From positions 97,886,630 through 97,950,629 of the forward strand of contig CM058232.1 of assembly GCA_030180135.1 (NCBI GenBank): 64,000 bases of DNA, in the 5' to 3' direction. The stretch's first letter is position 1. Every line of letters starts with the position of its first letter. The position numbers and the translations under genes were made by a program. This DNA comes from Orychophragmus violaceus (Eukaryota > Streptophyta > Magnoliopsida > Brassicales > Brassicaceae). The notes below the pieces were generated by a model. It had not been told where the DNA came from. It did no database searches and worked only from the letters and a program-made list of their open reading frames with translations. Shown in pieces: positions 23,007 through 35,128 of this stretch.

Positions 23007-24095
23007 CTAAAGTAATGCCAAAGGATAATCATAAGAGAATTTAGGCCGTGCGACAAGAACCGGGTGCGTAATTAAATTGCTGGCCATACCCCAGTTCATT
23101 ATATCTTATTTCCATCTTTACCCCTATACCAGCTATGAGACCTAGTGATTCTCGAAGATATGCATGTCTTCCTAGCTTGCTCCTGTTCATTTTACTGGCT
23201 GTTTTTTTGCTTTTTCTGGGAAAATGGCTGTTCATTTTCGACTTCCATCTCTCCTTCGTTATGTACATTCTCTTCACTACATTTAGTTCTTGGTTCTGAT
23301 TTTTTTGTTTTGTCTCTCACAGACGAGTATGGAAAGCGAGCAAGTTTTAGATCTTCCTCCCCGGATCTTCGCCGCCGGTGAAGAACCAAGTGGCCAGCGA
23401 GTTAATTCCTACTTAAAAGCAAACCGGATCCAATCTATTCTTAATGCTCTGGATGACGACGAAGTAAAAGAGATTCGGGAATCTTATTTTGGCAAGCTCA
23501 TAGCCAACACTGAAAAACAATCTTTCTCAGGGTCTTTTGGCAGTTCATCATTACCCGCATGTTGTATGTGAAGAAGAGGCATGAGATCTGGTTTTTATTT
23601 GCAGGTTGGCCTATTAGGGTTTCCTTACGGGAATTCGTCATTGTTACTGGTCTCCCATGTGGTAAGCTTCCTAAGCAAAGCAAGAAGAAGAAGAGGAACC
23701 TGGTCGAAGATAAAAAGTACTGGGGCGAGCAATTTGGTTGTTTCGAATCGCTCACTGTTTACAAGGTTATCAAGTTGCTGAAGAAAAGGATTGTTACAGA
23801 TAGGAAGAGGAGGATCAAATACGTGTATCTATCTCTTACATCTTTGGTCCTTTGTCCTTCTAGTCATTTCCCAAGATTCTTGATGAGCATATGGAGCTGA
23901 TTAGAGATCTCGAGTATTTTCTGTCGTACCCATGGGGTAGAGTCTCCTTTGAAATGGTAGTTGCGAGTATCAAATACAAAGATCAAGTTGCACTTTCTCA
24001 AAAATCGGTTGTTGTTCAAGGTTTTTTTCATGCTTTCCAGCTTGTTATGGTGGGGGCTGTGCCAGAGATTCTAGAGGTTGTTGAAGTTGGTCAGT

Positions 24096-25316
24096 TGATA
24101 TATCATGGTTTTTACTAGTTTTATGCCATGGTATAGTTGTGTTTTTAGTGTCTTTTGTGTTCTTTTAGAGTCTTTTACATGTATAATCAGGTTTGGAGCT
24201 GAATTGGAGATAATGGAGCATTTTGGAGATTTTTGGAGTGTTTGGCCGAGAGATAGAGTTCACTGTCCGAAACAGAGAAAGGTGTCGATCGTTGCACTCT
24301 AGCATCGGTCGATGCACCAGCGAGATGGGCCAAAAACTCGGCGGTTTAGAAGAATCAAGTTATTGCACTTTGATCCAGAAGTTCCTGATATTTACAAAGA
24401 AGCCCCTGGCCGAGATTATGCCTATATAAATAGATTTTTTAGTGTTTTAATTAGATACGCTTTATACGCTTTACAATACACTTTCATAATTAAGAGCAGA
24501 GGATTTTTAGAGCTTTTGAGGCTGATCTGAACCTGTTACATCATCTGTATTTGGAGAAGATTTCGAACCCCTTTTACTCTTATTCTTTTATGCAATTTAT
24601 TCATCATATGATCATGTTTTCATTATCTATGTCTGAGTAGATTCCTAGTTAGGTTTAGGGTTTCTCACATAGGATTTCATGACTTGCTAGACTTGTTCAA
24701 ATTCAGTTAAGGATTCAAACTATATCTGTTCTTCAATTTAATTGTGCTTAAAGCTAGTTCTAACCTGATCAATTAGAATCTAGATCTTAGGTTGCTAAAT
24801 ACGTCACGGAAGTGGGGTTTAGGAATCTGAACTAATTAAATTGGGCAATTAAACTATTCGCAAACGGAAGTTTGGTTTAGGATAATTGTGAACATATCAA
24901 ACTTGGGATTAATGCTAGTTTAATCTGTTAGTTCTCGCAAACGAAAGTTTGGTTTGCTGCACTTAGACTTAGAGAATTATCGCAAAGGAATTTGGTTAAT
25001 TATATATCTGTGTTTTGAGTTCTAGAATTGTGCTTAATTAGATCCTTGCTGAATGAACTGTCTGCTTGTCTGATTTCCTGAGAATACCCTAGGCTTGACG
25101 CTTTTAATTACTTGCTTTCACAACCGTTAAACTCTGCTACTGATTTACTTTCTCGCACCGCTTTTAATTCAATTACATTGCTTTCTTTCTAGTATTAGTC
25201 TCTACTGTTCTGATCTATTGAGACCAAGTGTCCCTGTGGATTCGATAACCCTATATACTACTTTGACATTGCTGTTCACTTGCAGTTTAGAATAGGGTAA
25301 AACTCACAACCTATCA
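24096..25316 (+). repeat. Athila-type LTR inserted in the DUF1985 gene
   Basis: It starts TGATATATCATGG and ends CACAACCTATCA, followed by a TGGCGCCGTTGCCGGGGA primer site, so it is a 5' LTR on the plus strand. The paired palindromes TCGATCGT/TCGGTCGA are at 24285/24305. No partner LTR lies downstream; the right border is uncertain. Confidence 0.75.
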
Positions 25317-25790
25317 AGTTTTTGGCGCCGTTGCCGGGGACTCTTAGAGTCTTCGATAGGACCAAACTTAGGGTTTTTACTAGAAATTTTTCTTTTTGTT
25401 TTTGCTTTTTCGTTTTGTTTTTATATTTTGCTAACTTTTTCTCTGTTTCTTTCTGTCGCAGGTACGACTTTCGCCTTGCGTCGATCGTTGCATCCCTTGC
25501 GTCGATCGTCACTAGGCGATTCTGAGATTGAATCGATCGTTGCACTGATAGCATCGATCGTTGTTGGACGATTACAGACAGTTCATGCCAACGTAGAAAA
25601 CTCGAAGTAATCCGAACTCGAGCTTGCTTAATCTCGGACTAGAGGAACTTGAACGAGGTTGTTTGCCAGTTTGTTCATCTGTCCTTGTATGTCAGAACGA
25701 CTTGCTTTGCCACTCGATTCTTTCCCAAGTTTAATACCGCGACTGAAATATTGATTGTTTAGCTAAATCTGATATGTTAGTCTGTCAATA
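25317..25790 (+). mobile_element. Leader fragment of the Athila-type element
   Basis: This is non-coding leader after the primer site. It contains two palindrome pairs, 25481/25502 and 25533/25554, each 21 bp apart. The insertion ends somewhere between about 25670 and 25790, where intron-like sequence of the Mutator gene resumes before the acceptor TCTGATGCAG at 25852. Most of the element is deleted. Confidence 0.5.
25323..25340 (+). other. Primer binding site of the Athila-type element
   Basis: TGGCGCCGTTGCCGGGGA, the usual Athila primer site, lies six bases after the LTR end. Confidence 0.8.
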
Positions 25791-27208
25791 CAGTAGTTAG
25801 TTATACTTGTTGTTGTCATTTTCTCAATTATTTGTGTTTGTGTTCTGATGCAGTCATTTGTCAAGTGTATTATCCCTGCTGAAGTTGGAGTTTTGCTAGA
25901 CGAGACTCAGTTTGCGTGGTCTGATGATGAAGACGATGAGCAGGTGAAAAATATGTTGAGGCTTATTGGTGAGGGTTTTCATTTCAAGAAAAAACATTTC
26001 AAAGGTGGAATGACTTCTGCTGATATTGAGCGGATTAGAGTTCAGAGAAAGGAAGCTAAGGAGAATAAGGACAAGGGTAAAGATAAAGAGAAAGCTAGCC
26101 AAGTGCAGCTGGTCCCTGTGTTGACCAGCACCAATTTGCTGAAATCGTTGCCAGGAAAGTGAAGTCTGAATTTCGTGTTCTCAAAGGCAATGTATCTTCT
26201 TGTTTGTTGCAGATTAGGAAAGAGGTTGTTGGAGCTGCGAAATCATCGGATGATCGTTTTGAACTGGAAATGAAACGTATTGACGATTACTTGATGAATG
26301 TTGTTTCCAAGCTCTTGGAAAAACCCCAGCCTTCACATGCTAACATCAGTGTTACCCCTGAACGCAACACTGTACCTTCTGGGAATGTTCCTAGCTGTCG
26401 TCAGAATGAGAAAGGAGCAATGGAGTTGACAATTGCATTGTATCTTCCTCTCCCAATACTGTCATAAATGGAGTCCTGCAAGATATCCATACGTCAGTCC
26501 AAGAAGTAAGTCAACCTTATCATTCTAAACATGTTGTTCGACTGCTAATATGGTTGCTTAATGCTATCAAATGTGTTAACTGCTAAAGACATCAAACGTT
26601 TGCATGTTCCGCAGGATGACCACAATGGTGAAACCCAAGGACCTACTCGTGGTGAGTCAGAAATGGGAGATAATCTTGAAGTGGGGCGCCATTTAATGAA
26701 TGAGGTTCCTGATCAGGTTAGTCAATATTTTTGTAGGTTTGTTTTTTGTTACACTTATTAAGATTTGTTGTATTATTGTTTGTTGTTTGGAAACTAGATT
26801 CAAGTGAATGATCCTGACAATGTTTGCCCTTCTCCTATGAAGACGACTAATTTTGCAGGAGTAGGAGATGATGTTGAGCAGCAAAATCTTCGTAAGAGTA
26901 AGCGACTGCGTAGTCAATCATCTGCTCTCCAAGGGTTTGACTGCAGTGTAGCAGTAAACTAGCGAGCGTCGTTTCAGCTTGTGGTTCAAGGTGTATTCCC
27001 TTATGTGAATTATGATGAAAAGTATGCAAGTTTTTTTCACAAACTGAAGACTGTCAGGTCAGTATATTCTTTGTTTCATCTAATATAGATGTCTATCTTT
27101 ATGGTTAGTCGTTAACACTCTCTAGGTAAGGTAATTTGTTGTTTTACAATGTGTTACCAGGCTACTTAATATTACTAATGGGACTCAAATTAGTAGCAAA
27201 GATGTGCT

Positions 27209-28339
27209 TGATATATCATGGTTTTTCTAGGTTTTCAACCATGATATAAGTGTATATATTGAGTCTTTAACCTTGTATTTGGAGTCTTTTGAGTCCTTTG
27301 CAGGTTTAGGTACATTTGGACTTATCTAGAGATTCTAGGAGCTTTTGGAGTGAATTTGCAGCATACATGGATTTCACAGAGTTCACTGGGTGCGTCTTCA
27401 CTTGGTGTCAGTCAACACCACCAAATGACGAAATTCCTGCGCGTCAAAAATACATATTTTGGATATTTGCAAGATTTACCCAGAAGTTTTCCATATTTAC
27501 AGAAATACACAAATCGTGTTTTAGACAATTAATTAGGTTTTTGAGTCATTGTTTAGGCTAAGCTTTCTTTTATCAGAGATAAGGAGATTTTGGGGCTGGT
27601 CTGGTACTCGAGAGAGAAGAGATTTTTACTCTATTGATTTATATGATTTCTACTTTGATTATGTCTATTGTGATGATTTCCATGTCTGAGTAGTTTTCTT
27701 GTTAGATTTAAGGATTCTCATTAGGGATTTCATGGAATTATAGATTGATTGATTAATTGGGATTCAAAACATCTAGTTCTTCATCTAGGTTGTTCTTAAC
27801 GCTTAATCTAAACTAGCTACTTGGATTATTGATATCAGATTGATTAGCGCAGCGAGAGTTGGTTAATTGATTAGAAAAGAACCTAGCTGAGCAAATTACC
27901 TATTCACAAAGAGATTTGTCTTAGGGAATTTGTGAACGAAAGAACCTGAATTCTTGTTGACCTTGATCTAGAACTCTAGAATTTACAAAGAGATTTGGTT
28001 TTCTAGGTTGTTAGACATAGTTAGCATTCGCAGCGAGAGTTGGTTTGTTATATGATTGTGATTCTAGTTCCAGAACATCGATTTCTGAATCATGTTGATT
28101 GGTTGAACTGTGTTCCTGATTTCCTGAGAACTTCCCTAAATCTAGCGCCTTCGTTCATTGATCACACATCGTTTGCTTACTTGCCTTATTTACTGCTTCT
28201 CATCTGTCTTGCTTAGCTTAATTCGATTGCATACAATCGATCGCGTGAACTAGAGTCTCTGTGGATTCGATACCCTTTATACTACGATTGCATATATGTG
28301 CACTTGCAGTTAGAATAGGGATTAATTCTTGACCTATCA
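27209..28339 (+). repeat. Solo LTR of the Athila-like family
   Basis: This 1131-bp LTR has TGATATATC/GACCTATCA ends and a perfect 5-bp TSD GTGCT (27204-27208 and 28340-28344). No PBS or internal DNA follows, so it is a product of LTR-LTR recombination. It interrupts an exon of the Ulp1-like gene. It is related, in opposite orientation, to 9246-10427. Confidence 0.92.
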
Positions 28340-29089
28340 GTGCTCAAGATCGCGAAGAGGACAAAGGTGTTGTCACCTAAGGTTTGTGAATTTTTATTCA
28401 TTGTGGTGTTCAAATTTTCCGGTGTTAGTAATTCAGATTTGTTTTCTCATCTTGACCAAAGATTGTTGATGCACTAGTTTATTTCTCAAGGCTTCTTTTC
28501 ATGCGTGCTGTCCCCGGCCAACAGTCTCTGAAGATCCAATTTTTTCGATATTAAGTTTATTGCTGGTTTTATGAAGCAGTATCCGAGATTCTCCAAGTTA
28601 GCTGCTAAAGATCGTGGTAGATTTGTTTTTCAAGAATCAGTTCTGCAGATGATCATGCCTATTTTTTCTTCTCTTCCATATCCTGAAAGGTTCTATTTCC
28701 CTTTCTTTGTTGATAAGTCGCATTGGGTTGGTGTATGTGTTGACCTTTCTGCGAGGTATATTCAAGTCCTTGATTGTAACACACCTCTCCGGAGTGATAG
28801 CCTAATGAAGAAGGATCTAACACCTGTTGTTGTTATGCTACCATATCTAATCAAAGTCTTTACCTCTGACACCATGTCTTCTATCGACTCATCCTTTTCC
28901 CTTGACCGTGCTAGAGGCGTGCACCATACTCCGGTTCCATCCGACTCAGCTGTCACCACCATGCTTCTTATTGGTGCACATTCTATGGTAGGTTTTGAAG
29001 GCTGCCAGTGCATCACTCCTGAGGTTTTACCTTTAGAGTCCAAAAGGCTTGCCATTGTCTTCTTTCAAGAGTTTGGTGGTACTGTTTGA

Positions 29090-29711
29090 CTGTCAACATA
29101 ACTTGTCACTTATCTATGTGTTATGTGTTGTCTTCTGTTGAGATTTGTTACCTTAATTGTCATGGTTTAGAACCTGAACAATATCCTTGTTGTTGTGTTT
29201 GACTATTGCCATCTTATTTTCATTTATGTAACAATCGAGGCTGCCATCTGTTTCATCAGACTATCATTCTAAATTTCAGTTAATAAGTTCCTTAGCGAAT
29301 AATTTTTTAACATAATGCCATGTTGTTGTCTTCTATATTTGTTATTACTATCAATTAAACCTGTAAACAATAAGTATATCTTAAGAATTGGCAGTTTTTA
29401 TCAACCATCATCGAATTATAAGTCATTGTCTCTTCTATAGGAATATGGGAACAAACGTGTCTTACCTTACTAACATAAAACATATTCATCCATGTAAATA
29501 TATTGCGAGTATAAATCAGGAATACATAGATAAATGAAATATTAGCCTGATAATATTCAACATAGTCATATATATCTTTCAAAAGGCTTAATTCTATAAT
29601 TTCTTTTGTATCTAGTTGGATGTCACACAATTTTAAGAAACTGCATCATTCATTAGGCCACTTGCAAAAGCATGATCTCAGAATCTTGCAAAATATTAGC
29701 ATTTCAAGGCT
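29090..29711. other. Non-coding spacer of the Mutator element
   Basis: This AT-rich spacer lies between the converging Ulp1-like and F-box-like genes. Nothing recognisable was found. Confidence 0.5.
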
Positions 29712-30345
29712 CTAGAAGCATTTTTCGAATATGTTGCATTGCTTCCACCCTTCATCCCAATAATGTTTCCAGTGATTAATGGCTGCACAATTGCAATTGA
29801 TCACATTAAATATATCTTGTCCTTTTTCCTTGTCCAAGAAGAAAGGACATGGATTTTGCGGCCATGAATGTCCAGCATGGGATATTATTTGTCTTCGCTC
29901 TTGTTTTGCTAAACTTCTTGTTAGCATAATTCCTCTTTTCATTTGTTCTTCACTACCGTACACCACACGTACATACATGCCATACATGTAATTGCCAATA
30001 TCCCACTTTTTCGTTTGCGGCCCTTTTTATCATCGTTTCTCCTTCGGTTCTGTTATCACTGTAGATGCAATTTGATACTCCCTTCAGAAGCAGCGCTGTT
30101 GGATTATTGTTCGCTATACAATTTTTCACAAATGTGTGTGCTGGTTGTGTCGGAATCAATTGTATTTGACTGAATAAGAAATCAACTTCCTTGTAGAATT
30201 CTTGCCTCTCTCCCAACTCCCTTAACTTGGTGCAAGTTGTCTTTGCCCGAACAAATTCCTTTAATCCGGTTTGGAGGGCATTTTTTAGGATGACAAGTAG
30301 AAGTTCAGAAGGTAATCTCAACATTTTTGGAGTAATTTGTTTCAA
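29712..30345 (-). pseudogene. F-box-like gene carried by the Mutator element
   Basis: The frame starts at ATG 30345. An F-box-like N-terminus (LRLPSELLLVILKNALQTGL, residues about 9-28) is followed by a region like Arabidopsis At1g67623-type F-box proteins: NNNPTALLLKGVSNCIY, then MIKRAANEKVGYW. One base too many near 29991 shifts the frame, after which YGMYVRVVYGSEEQMKRG and a Cys/His/Trp-rich tail (CAAINHWKHYWDEGW...C...C) continue to a stop at 29712. The family is ordinarily encoded by host genes (SCF substrate receptors). Here it lies between the ULP and transposase genes and has no introns, which suggests capture by the transposon. The exact parent is not identified. Confidence 0.6.
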
Positions 30346-30844
30346 TGTCGAATCTTAGTTTTATAGCCGGCTAAGTTATACATTTTCTGTTGCATCGCTT
30401 CATAAGGTAGTGTTATATATAGCAACGGTTACAAGAATCTTGGTAACTAACTTTGTACGTAGCAGTTAGTTTACCTAGCATTGCCCAATCAAATTTTTTA
30501 GTTAACCACTTTTATATCGTCCATGTTAATGCATAGGCAACTAGAAACAGAAACTTATATTTCACATTACTGGAGGGCAACATTATTCAAGCAATGTCAT
30601 ACATTTGTTTCTAAAGTATGACATGGACTGTTGGGGGTTTTTCCGTCTTAATATAATACAAATTAGTTAAAATTGGTCGACCCCAACTCCGACCTATATT
30701 CCAAACACACTTCCAGTTTGCCCTCCATTTTACACATTAGCTTCATTTATATAGGCATTTTGCACGTTGCACGGTTATGGCATGTCCCCTTGCAACGGCT
30801 ACAAAGCTTCGTCTTACGTTGTCCATCCCCTGCATAACAACAAA
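30346..30844. other. Spacer between F-box-like and transposase genes
   Basis: No gene is seen. It would hold the F-box promoter and the transposase 3' end. Confidence 0.45.
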
Positions 30845-32534
30845 TCACATTTCCATTATATAGTTAATTACTAAGGTAACATGACTACCAGACACCGTAT
30901 CAAAAGTCTTAAACAATATTACCCTTATTTCCCCACGGGAAAGAAACCTTTTCTTACGAGGCCTTCCTGGTGGACGCCTTGTCAGTGGGGCGAGTAACTG
31001 TGTATACTCGACCTCTTGATCCATCTTGTTGTTTTCATTGTAAGTCGGCACTGGATAAACATTCTCTGCGTATGCACAAATCCAAAACGCTGTACTGAAT
31101 TCTTTAGCGACTAGCGATTCAGTTTCCACCTTTGCTTTCATTGTTGCAGCAATGGCATGGGTACATGCAATGGACAACATTTGAAATTCATAACAGCTAC
31201 ATGTCTTCATCTGCAAGTCAACATGATACGGCACCCCTTCCTTGTTTCTGACTTCGAACTCTGTATTATTGATATTCTTGACTTCAAAACCTGTGCAGAT
31301 CTCGAACTTCTTTGACATCCTCTTGTATACTCGGGGAGTCAGTTTACTCTCTGACTTTTCGGAGGCAACCCTGCGGACATGAAACCATCCCATCATAGTT
31401 GCCCTGATAAACTCGAGAAGTGGTATTATGGGATAGTCTCTTGCTTCTGTAAGTGCTGCATTTAAAGATTCTGCAATGTTACTTGTCATAATATTGTATC
31501 TTCTGCCAACAAAATGCGATCGTGTCCATGCTTGGAAGCCTAGGTTTGCCAGATACTCAGCACAATCTATATCAATGTTTGTAATGTTATTGAAGTGGTT
31601 TGTGAATTATGTGACTCCATATGCACACCCAGCCCTAGACACGAGGTAAGAGAGATGCCTTTTCTTGAAAATTGCTTGAATGTTACGTTGCAGGTGGACA
31701 ATGCAAGCGCAATGATTGGATCTTGGATAAACCTGCCACATATCTTAAGCATTAGTTTACTAACATAACAATTGACTAAGTATTATAAATGTTGTCTAAC
31801 ATAATTGTTAGCGACCAATTAAATTGTTTCTACATAAGTTAGACACTAGTTTTATGCATTCACAAGCTTGCTAAAATTCCTTAATACAAATAACCTTTTT
31901 TTAGCTGGTAATAATTTAAAACAACATCTCTTTAATTTGGTTATGTGACTTAGCTTAAATTACAGTTATTACTGATCTAAACATTATTAATCGCTAACCA
32001 AGTTATTAGCCATAGCAATCTTAATTTAGTCAGAACAAACTTAGTACCATATTTATATCTAGTTAGATGCAAATAGTTTTCTTTGTACCTTTCGTAAAGC
32101 TACAACTATTGAACTTTGTCTGTCTGAGATGAAAACCACGTCTTCACCGTCAGGAACTATTTCTTGTAGTTTTTTGAAGAACCACAAATACGATCTCTCA
32201 TTTTCCCCATCAACAACACTAAAAGCCAGTGGGAACACTTGGTAGTTTGCATCTTGAATGCTTGCTGTTATGAGACAACCTGCATACTTACCTTTAAGAA
32301 AAGTTCCATCTACGATAATTACTTTCCGCATGAACTGGAAACCAGCAATAGATTCACCTAGTGCAAAGAACATGTACTTGAATCTCTCCTCGACCCCTTC
32401 ATAGAGTTCTGTTTCTAGGAATACCGTTCCTGGGTTGGCTTTGACCAGCAAATGCAAGTATGTTGGTAACTCCTTGAATGATTCCCCGCCTGAACCCTTA
32501 GCTGAATCCATAGCAATTTCTCTTAATTTCCAGG

Positions 32535-33291
32535 CAGGGGCGGATCCACTTTATGGGGTACGGGGTCACGTGCCTCCGGTTAAATATAAAATAATTTTGT
32601 TTCACCTTGACAATTGTTATTAAAGTGGCGTAATGGCTCTATAAATTTGGCTGAGTGCCCCCGTTCGGCTCTAGATCAAGGGTTCGATGCCCCCTGTTTA
32701 CATTATTTTCTCATTTCTTCTCTCGTGTGGTCCCCACGATGCCACCTCTTCCCGTTATTTTCTCTTTTTTTTGTCCTTTTTTCTTCCGTGTGGTCCTCAC
32801 TCCTCACAAACAATCTATTTTCTTCTTATTCTGTGTGGGTCCTACATTTCAATGACTCCAAAATTGGTGTGACATATTTTTATGCAATTATTTTGTTAAC
32901 AATTTTAATTAGTTTGATTATTTTCTCTTTTTATCAAAAAAAAAGATTATTTTCTCTTTTTTATTTTATCAACTAATTATTTTTCTTTTCACTTGTTGAA
33001 TTTCAATATTATATTTAACTGATGCTACAAAATTTAACTTATACTTTTTTAGAATACATTATTTTATTACTAAAAGGAATCAAATTCCAAAATGGATGAA
33101 TCTAAAACAATTTTAGATTTTCATTTATAATGTATATATATTTCATAACATTAGATTTTAAAAGTAATAAATAATTAAAAAAATTGATCGTTTATTTTCT
33201 TATATATATTCTCATAATTTTTAATTAAAAATATATATTATATTTAATATATATGTGCCCCCGATTTAAATATTTTCTGGATCTGCCACTG
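32535..33291. mobile_element. hAT-type MITE in a transposase exon
   Basis: The ends CAGGGGCGGATCCAC and, in complement, CAGTGGCAGATCCAG are hAT-like TIRs. The 8-bp direct repeats TTTCCAGG (32527-32534) and TTTTCAGG (33292-33299) differ at one base. Skipping the element restores a continuous YWKAWKLREIAMD reading across the site, so it landed in coding sequence. The inside is AT-rich and non-coding, with a tRNA-like A/B-box pair at about 32623-32692. Confidence 0.8.
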
Positions 33292-33570
33292 TTTTCAGGC
33301 TTTCCAGTAAAAGATTTGGGTGTTGTGACCATTACGCATAATTTCGCGAATAACTCCTGGTCGTAGACCGTTAGTACGCCCTGCGAACCTTCTCCTCATC
33401 ATATCTCCGATTACTTCTGTTGTAGCGTGTCTTTGGAACTCCACTCTTTTGTCAACTGTGCACTTGTGATCCGGACGTATACGCCTAATTTGGTTGAAGT
33501 CTGAGTTATTAATTTTTATGGCATAAACCCTCCACGGACAGTTCCCGCCAACACACTCAAGGATCATCAT

Positions 33571-34424
33571 GCTTGGATTTGATTTTTTTGTTTATAAACC
33601 GGAATTTATGAGCTAGTGCATAAAGCGCCATGTGTATTTTAAATGTGGCTCGATTTTTGAACATCATTCCAATGTAGAACTCCACATGATTGTTTCTAAC
33701 AAAGCCTTCATAACAAAATAGTTCCCATTAACGGTCCAAAAAACTTAACATTGTTAACAAAAAGATACACCGTTAATATTGTGCTTAGCTTATATTATAG
33801 ATTTTCAACACATACCATAATTGAAACTGTCGTCATTGCTTGAGTCATCAGTCTCCATTTCGACATCCCCTCCAATGTTTATCTCCAGTGGCTCACTCTT
33901 TGCTTTGCTACTTTCACCCTCATGCTTAACTTTTGAGTCTGGCATCAAACAACTGCAACACCAGTTAATAACCCCACATATGAATTCACAAACATTGATA
34001 GATCTCCTATGTATATTAGTTTCAGATGCGTACATTGGTGCATTTATGGTCTGAAGTTCAGTGGGACCTGCGTATTGTAAATTATTGATAGTACATTAGA
34101 ACTAATTTAAATGTTATACCATTTTTTATCCGTTATTCAAATATTTACCTTCACAATCACAAGTGTTAGCATTTGGGCTTTCACCATCATGTGTTTCATT
34201 CCCACCAAACATTTCAATGTCTGGGTAAAGTTCCACATTCCCATCCCCACCTTCATACACAGTGTTTGTTTCTTTGCCAATTTTGGGACAGTTCATTGCT
34301 TATAATACTTGCTTAGCACGCTCTGCATCTTTTTTTAGCACGTTTATTTGTTCTTCAGACAAGTTCTTCCATCACTCTGCGGCTTGCTTGAATCAAACCT
34401 AACTTGCTCAAATCTGGCAGTTAT
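33571..34424 (-). pseudogene. Decayed upstream exons of the Mutator transposase
   Basis: There is an acidic Ser/Asp-rich piece (33805-34035: GGDVEMETDDSSNDDSFNYG) and, nearer 34424, EQVRFDSSKPQSDG-type text with stops. It belongs to the transposase gene between the zinc-binding domain and the Copia C insertion. Introns are not resolved. Confidence 0.5.
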
Positions 34425-35114
34425 TGTTGGGAATGTCCTGAAATCTACCGTACTATCTCTAGAAAGTATGATAAATGTCGAGATCAGACATAAGTCATAA
34501 ATACTGGGTGATCATGATGACTTGCTAGAGTCCGCTCTTGATCTATAAGTTTAGGACTTATTACCAGTATTGTATGATCCCAAAGGGTCACACACCATAG
34601 CTAACGGGAAAGTTAACATGGAATGAATACGGTAAGATGCAAGGCATTTACTGTATTTGTGCAGAGAGTTGGGCCGTTAGTTTAATCACTTGGGCCCATA
34701 TCGAGACAAATGACTTGTGTCGATCGACACAAGTGTATGTGTCGGTCGACACAGTTGCGAAACCGAGACATCGGTTTAGGTTTATGACAGAGTCGATATT
34801 TATATGAGTCGTCTTATAATTTCGACTCTAACAGTCTGCGACCAAAAACCTGAGCCGTCTCTCTTCTCTCTCTGATCAATCCATTGCTTTGGTCTAGCAA
34901 CCATCCCGGCTTGTAAGAGTGTGGATACTGAAGGAGGAACAGGCATCTGATCTGTTCTAGCTGATCTCATCATTACCATCCATCAATCCGCTGCAATCTG
35001 AAAGGTAATGATCAGGTTTGGTTTTGTGATTCGTTCTGCAAGAACCTAGATCTGAGTTATATGTGCTAGGTTGCAATCTGTTAATTGAACCATGAACACA
35101 CATATAATCTTACA
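34425..35114 (+). repeat. 5' LTR of Copia C
   Basis: This 690-bp LTR matches 41381-42070 and carries the palindrome pair at 34714-34757. Confidence 0.95.
34714..34808 (+). promoter_or_regulatory. Paired palindromes and TATA-like box in the Copia C LTR
   Basis: CTTGTGTCGATCGACACAAG (34714-34733) is a perfect 20-bp palindrome. TGTGTCGGTCGACACA follows with its core at 34742, 22 bp after the first core. A TATA-like ATATTTATATGA lies at about 34796, some 45 bp further on. The placement fits an upstream activating site of the U3 promoter; activity is inferred only. Confidence 0.45.
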
Positions 35115-35115
35115 G

Positions 35116-35128
35116 TGGTATCAGAGCC
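35116..35128 (+). other. Primer binding site of Copia C
   Basis: TGGTATCAGAGCC, initiator-Met tRNA type, one base after the LTR. Confidence 0.92.

Larger units (their letters stand above)
23329..29089 (+). pseudogene. DUF1985 / Ulp1-like (C48 protease fold) gene of the Mutator element
   Basis: The probable start is ATG 23329, just after a splice-acceptor-like TCTCTCACAG. Exon text at 23329-24090 gives the DUF1985 domain (LPPRIFAAGEEPSG, FVIVTGLPCGKLP, YPWGRVSFEM), with frameshifts near 23545 and 23875. Further exons at 25850-27060 encode an acidic/basic linker with a TAG stop at about 26962. The last exon (28571-29089) encodes the Ulp1-like domain: HWVGVCVDL holds the His and LDCN the Asp. 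The position of the catalytic Cys reads PSDSAVT, with Ser in place of Cys. The gene is interrupted by an LTR plus leader after 24095 and by a solo LTR at 27209. It is not functional as a protease. Its ancestral role in the transposon is unknown. Confidence 0.8.

Noticed and set aside
29355..29630. 91-codon minus-strand frame downstream of the Ulp1-like gene
   Set aside because: AT-rich, no motif, no link to the neighbouring genes; chance frame.
32623..32692. Functional tRNA gene
   Set aside because: No cloverleaf can be drawn; only A/B-box-like pieces.
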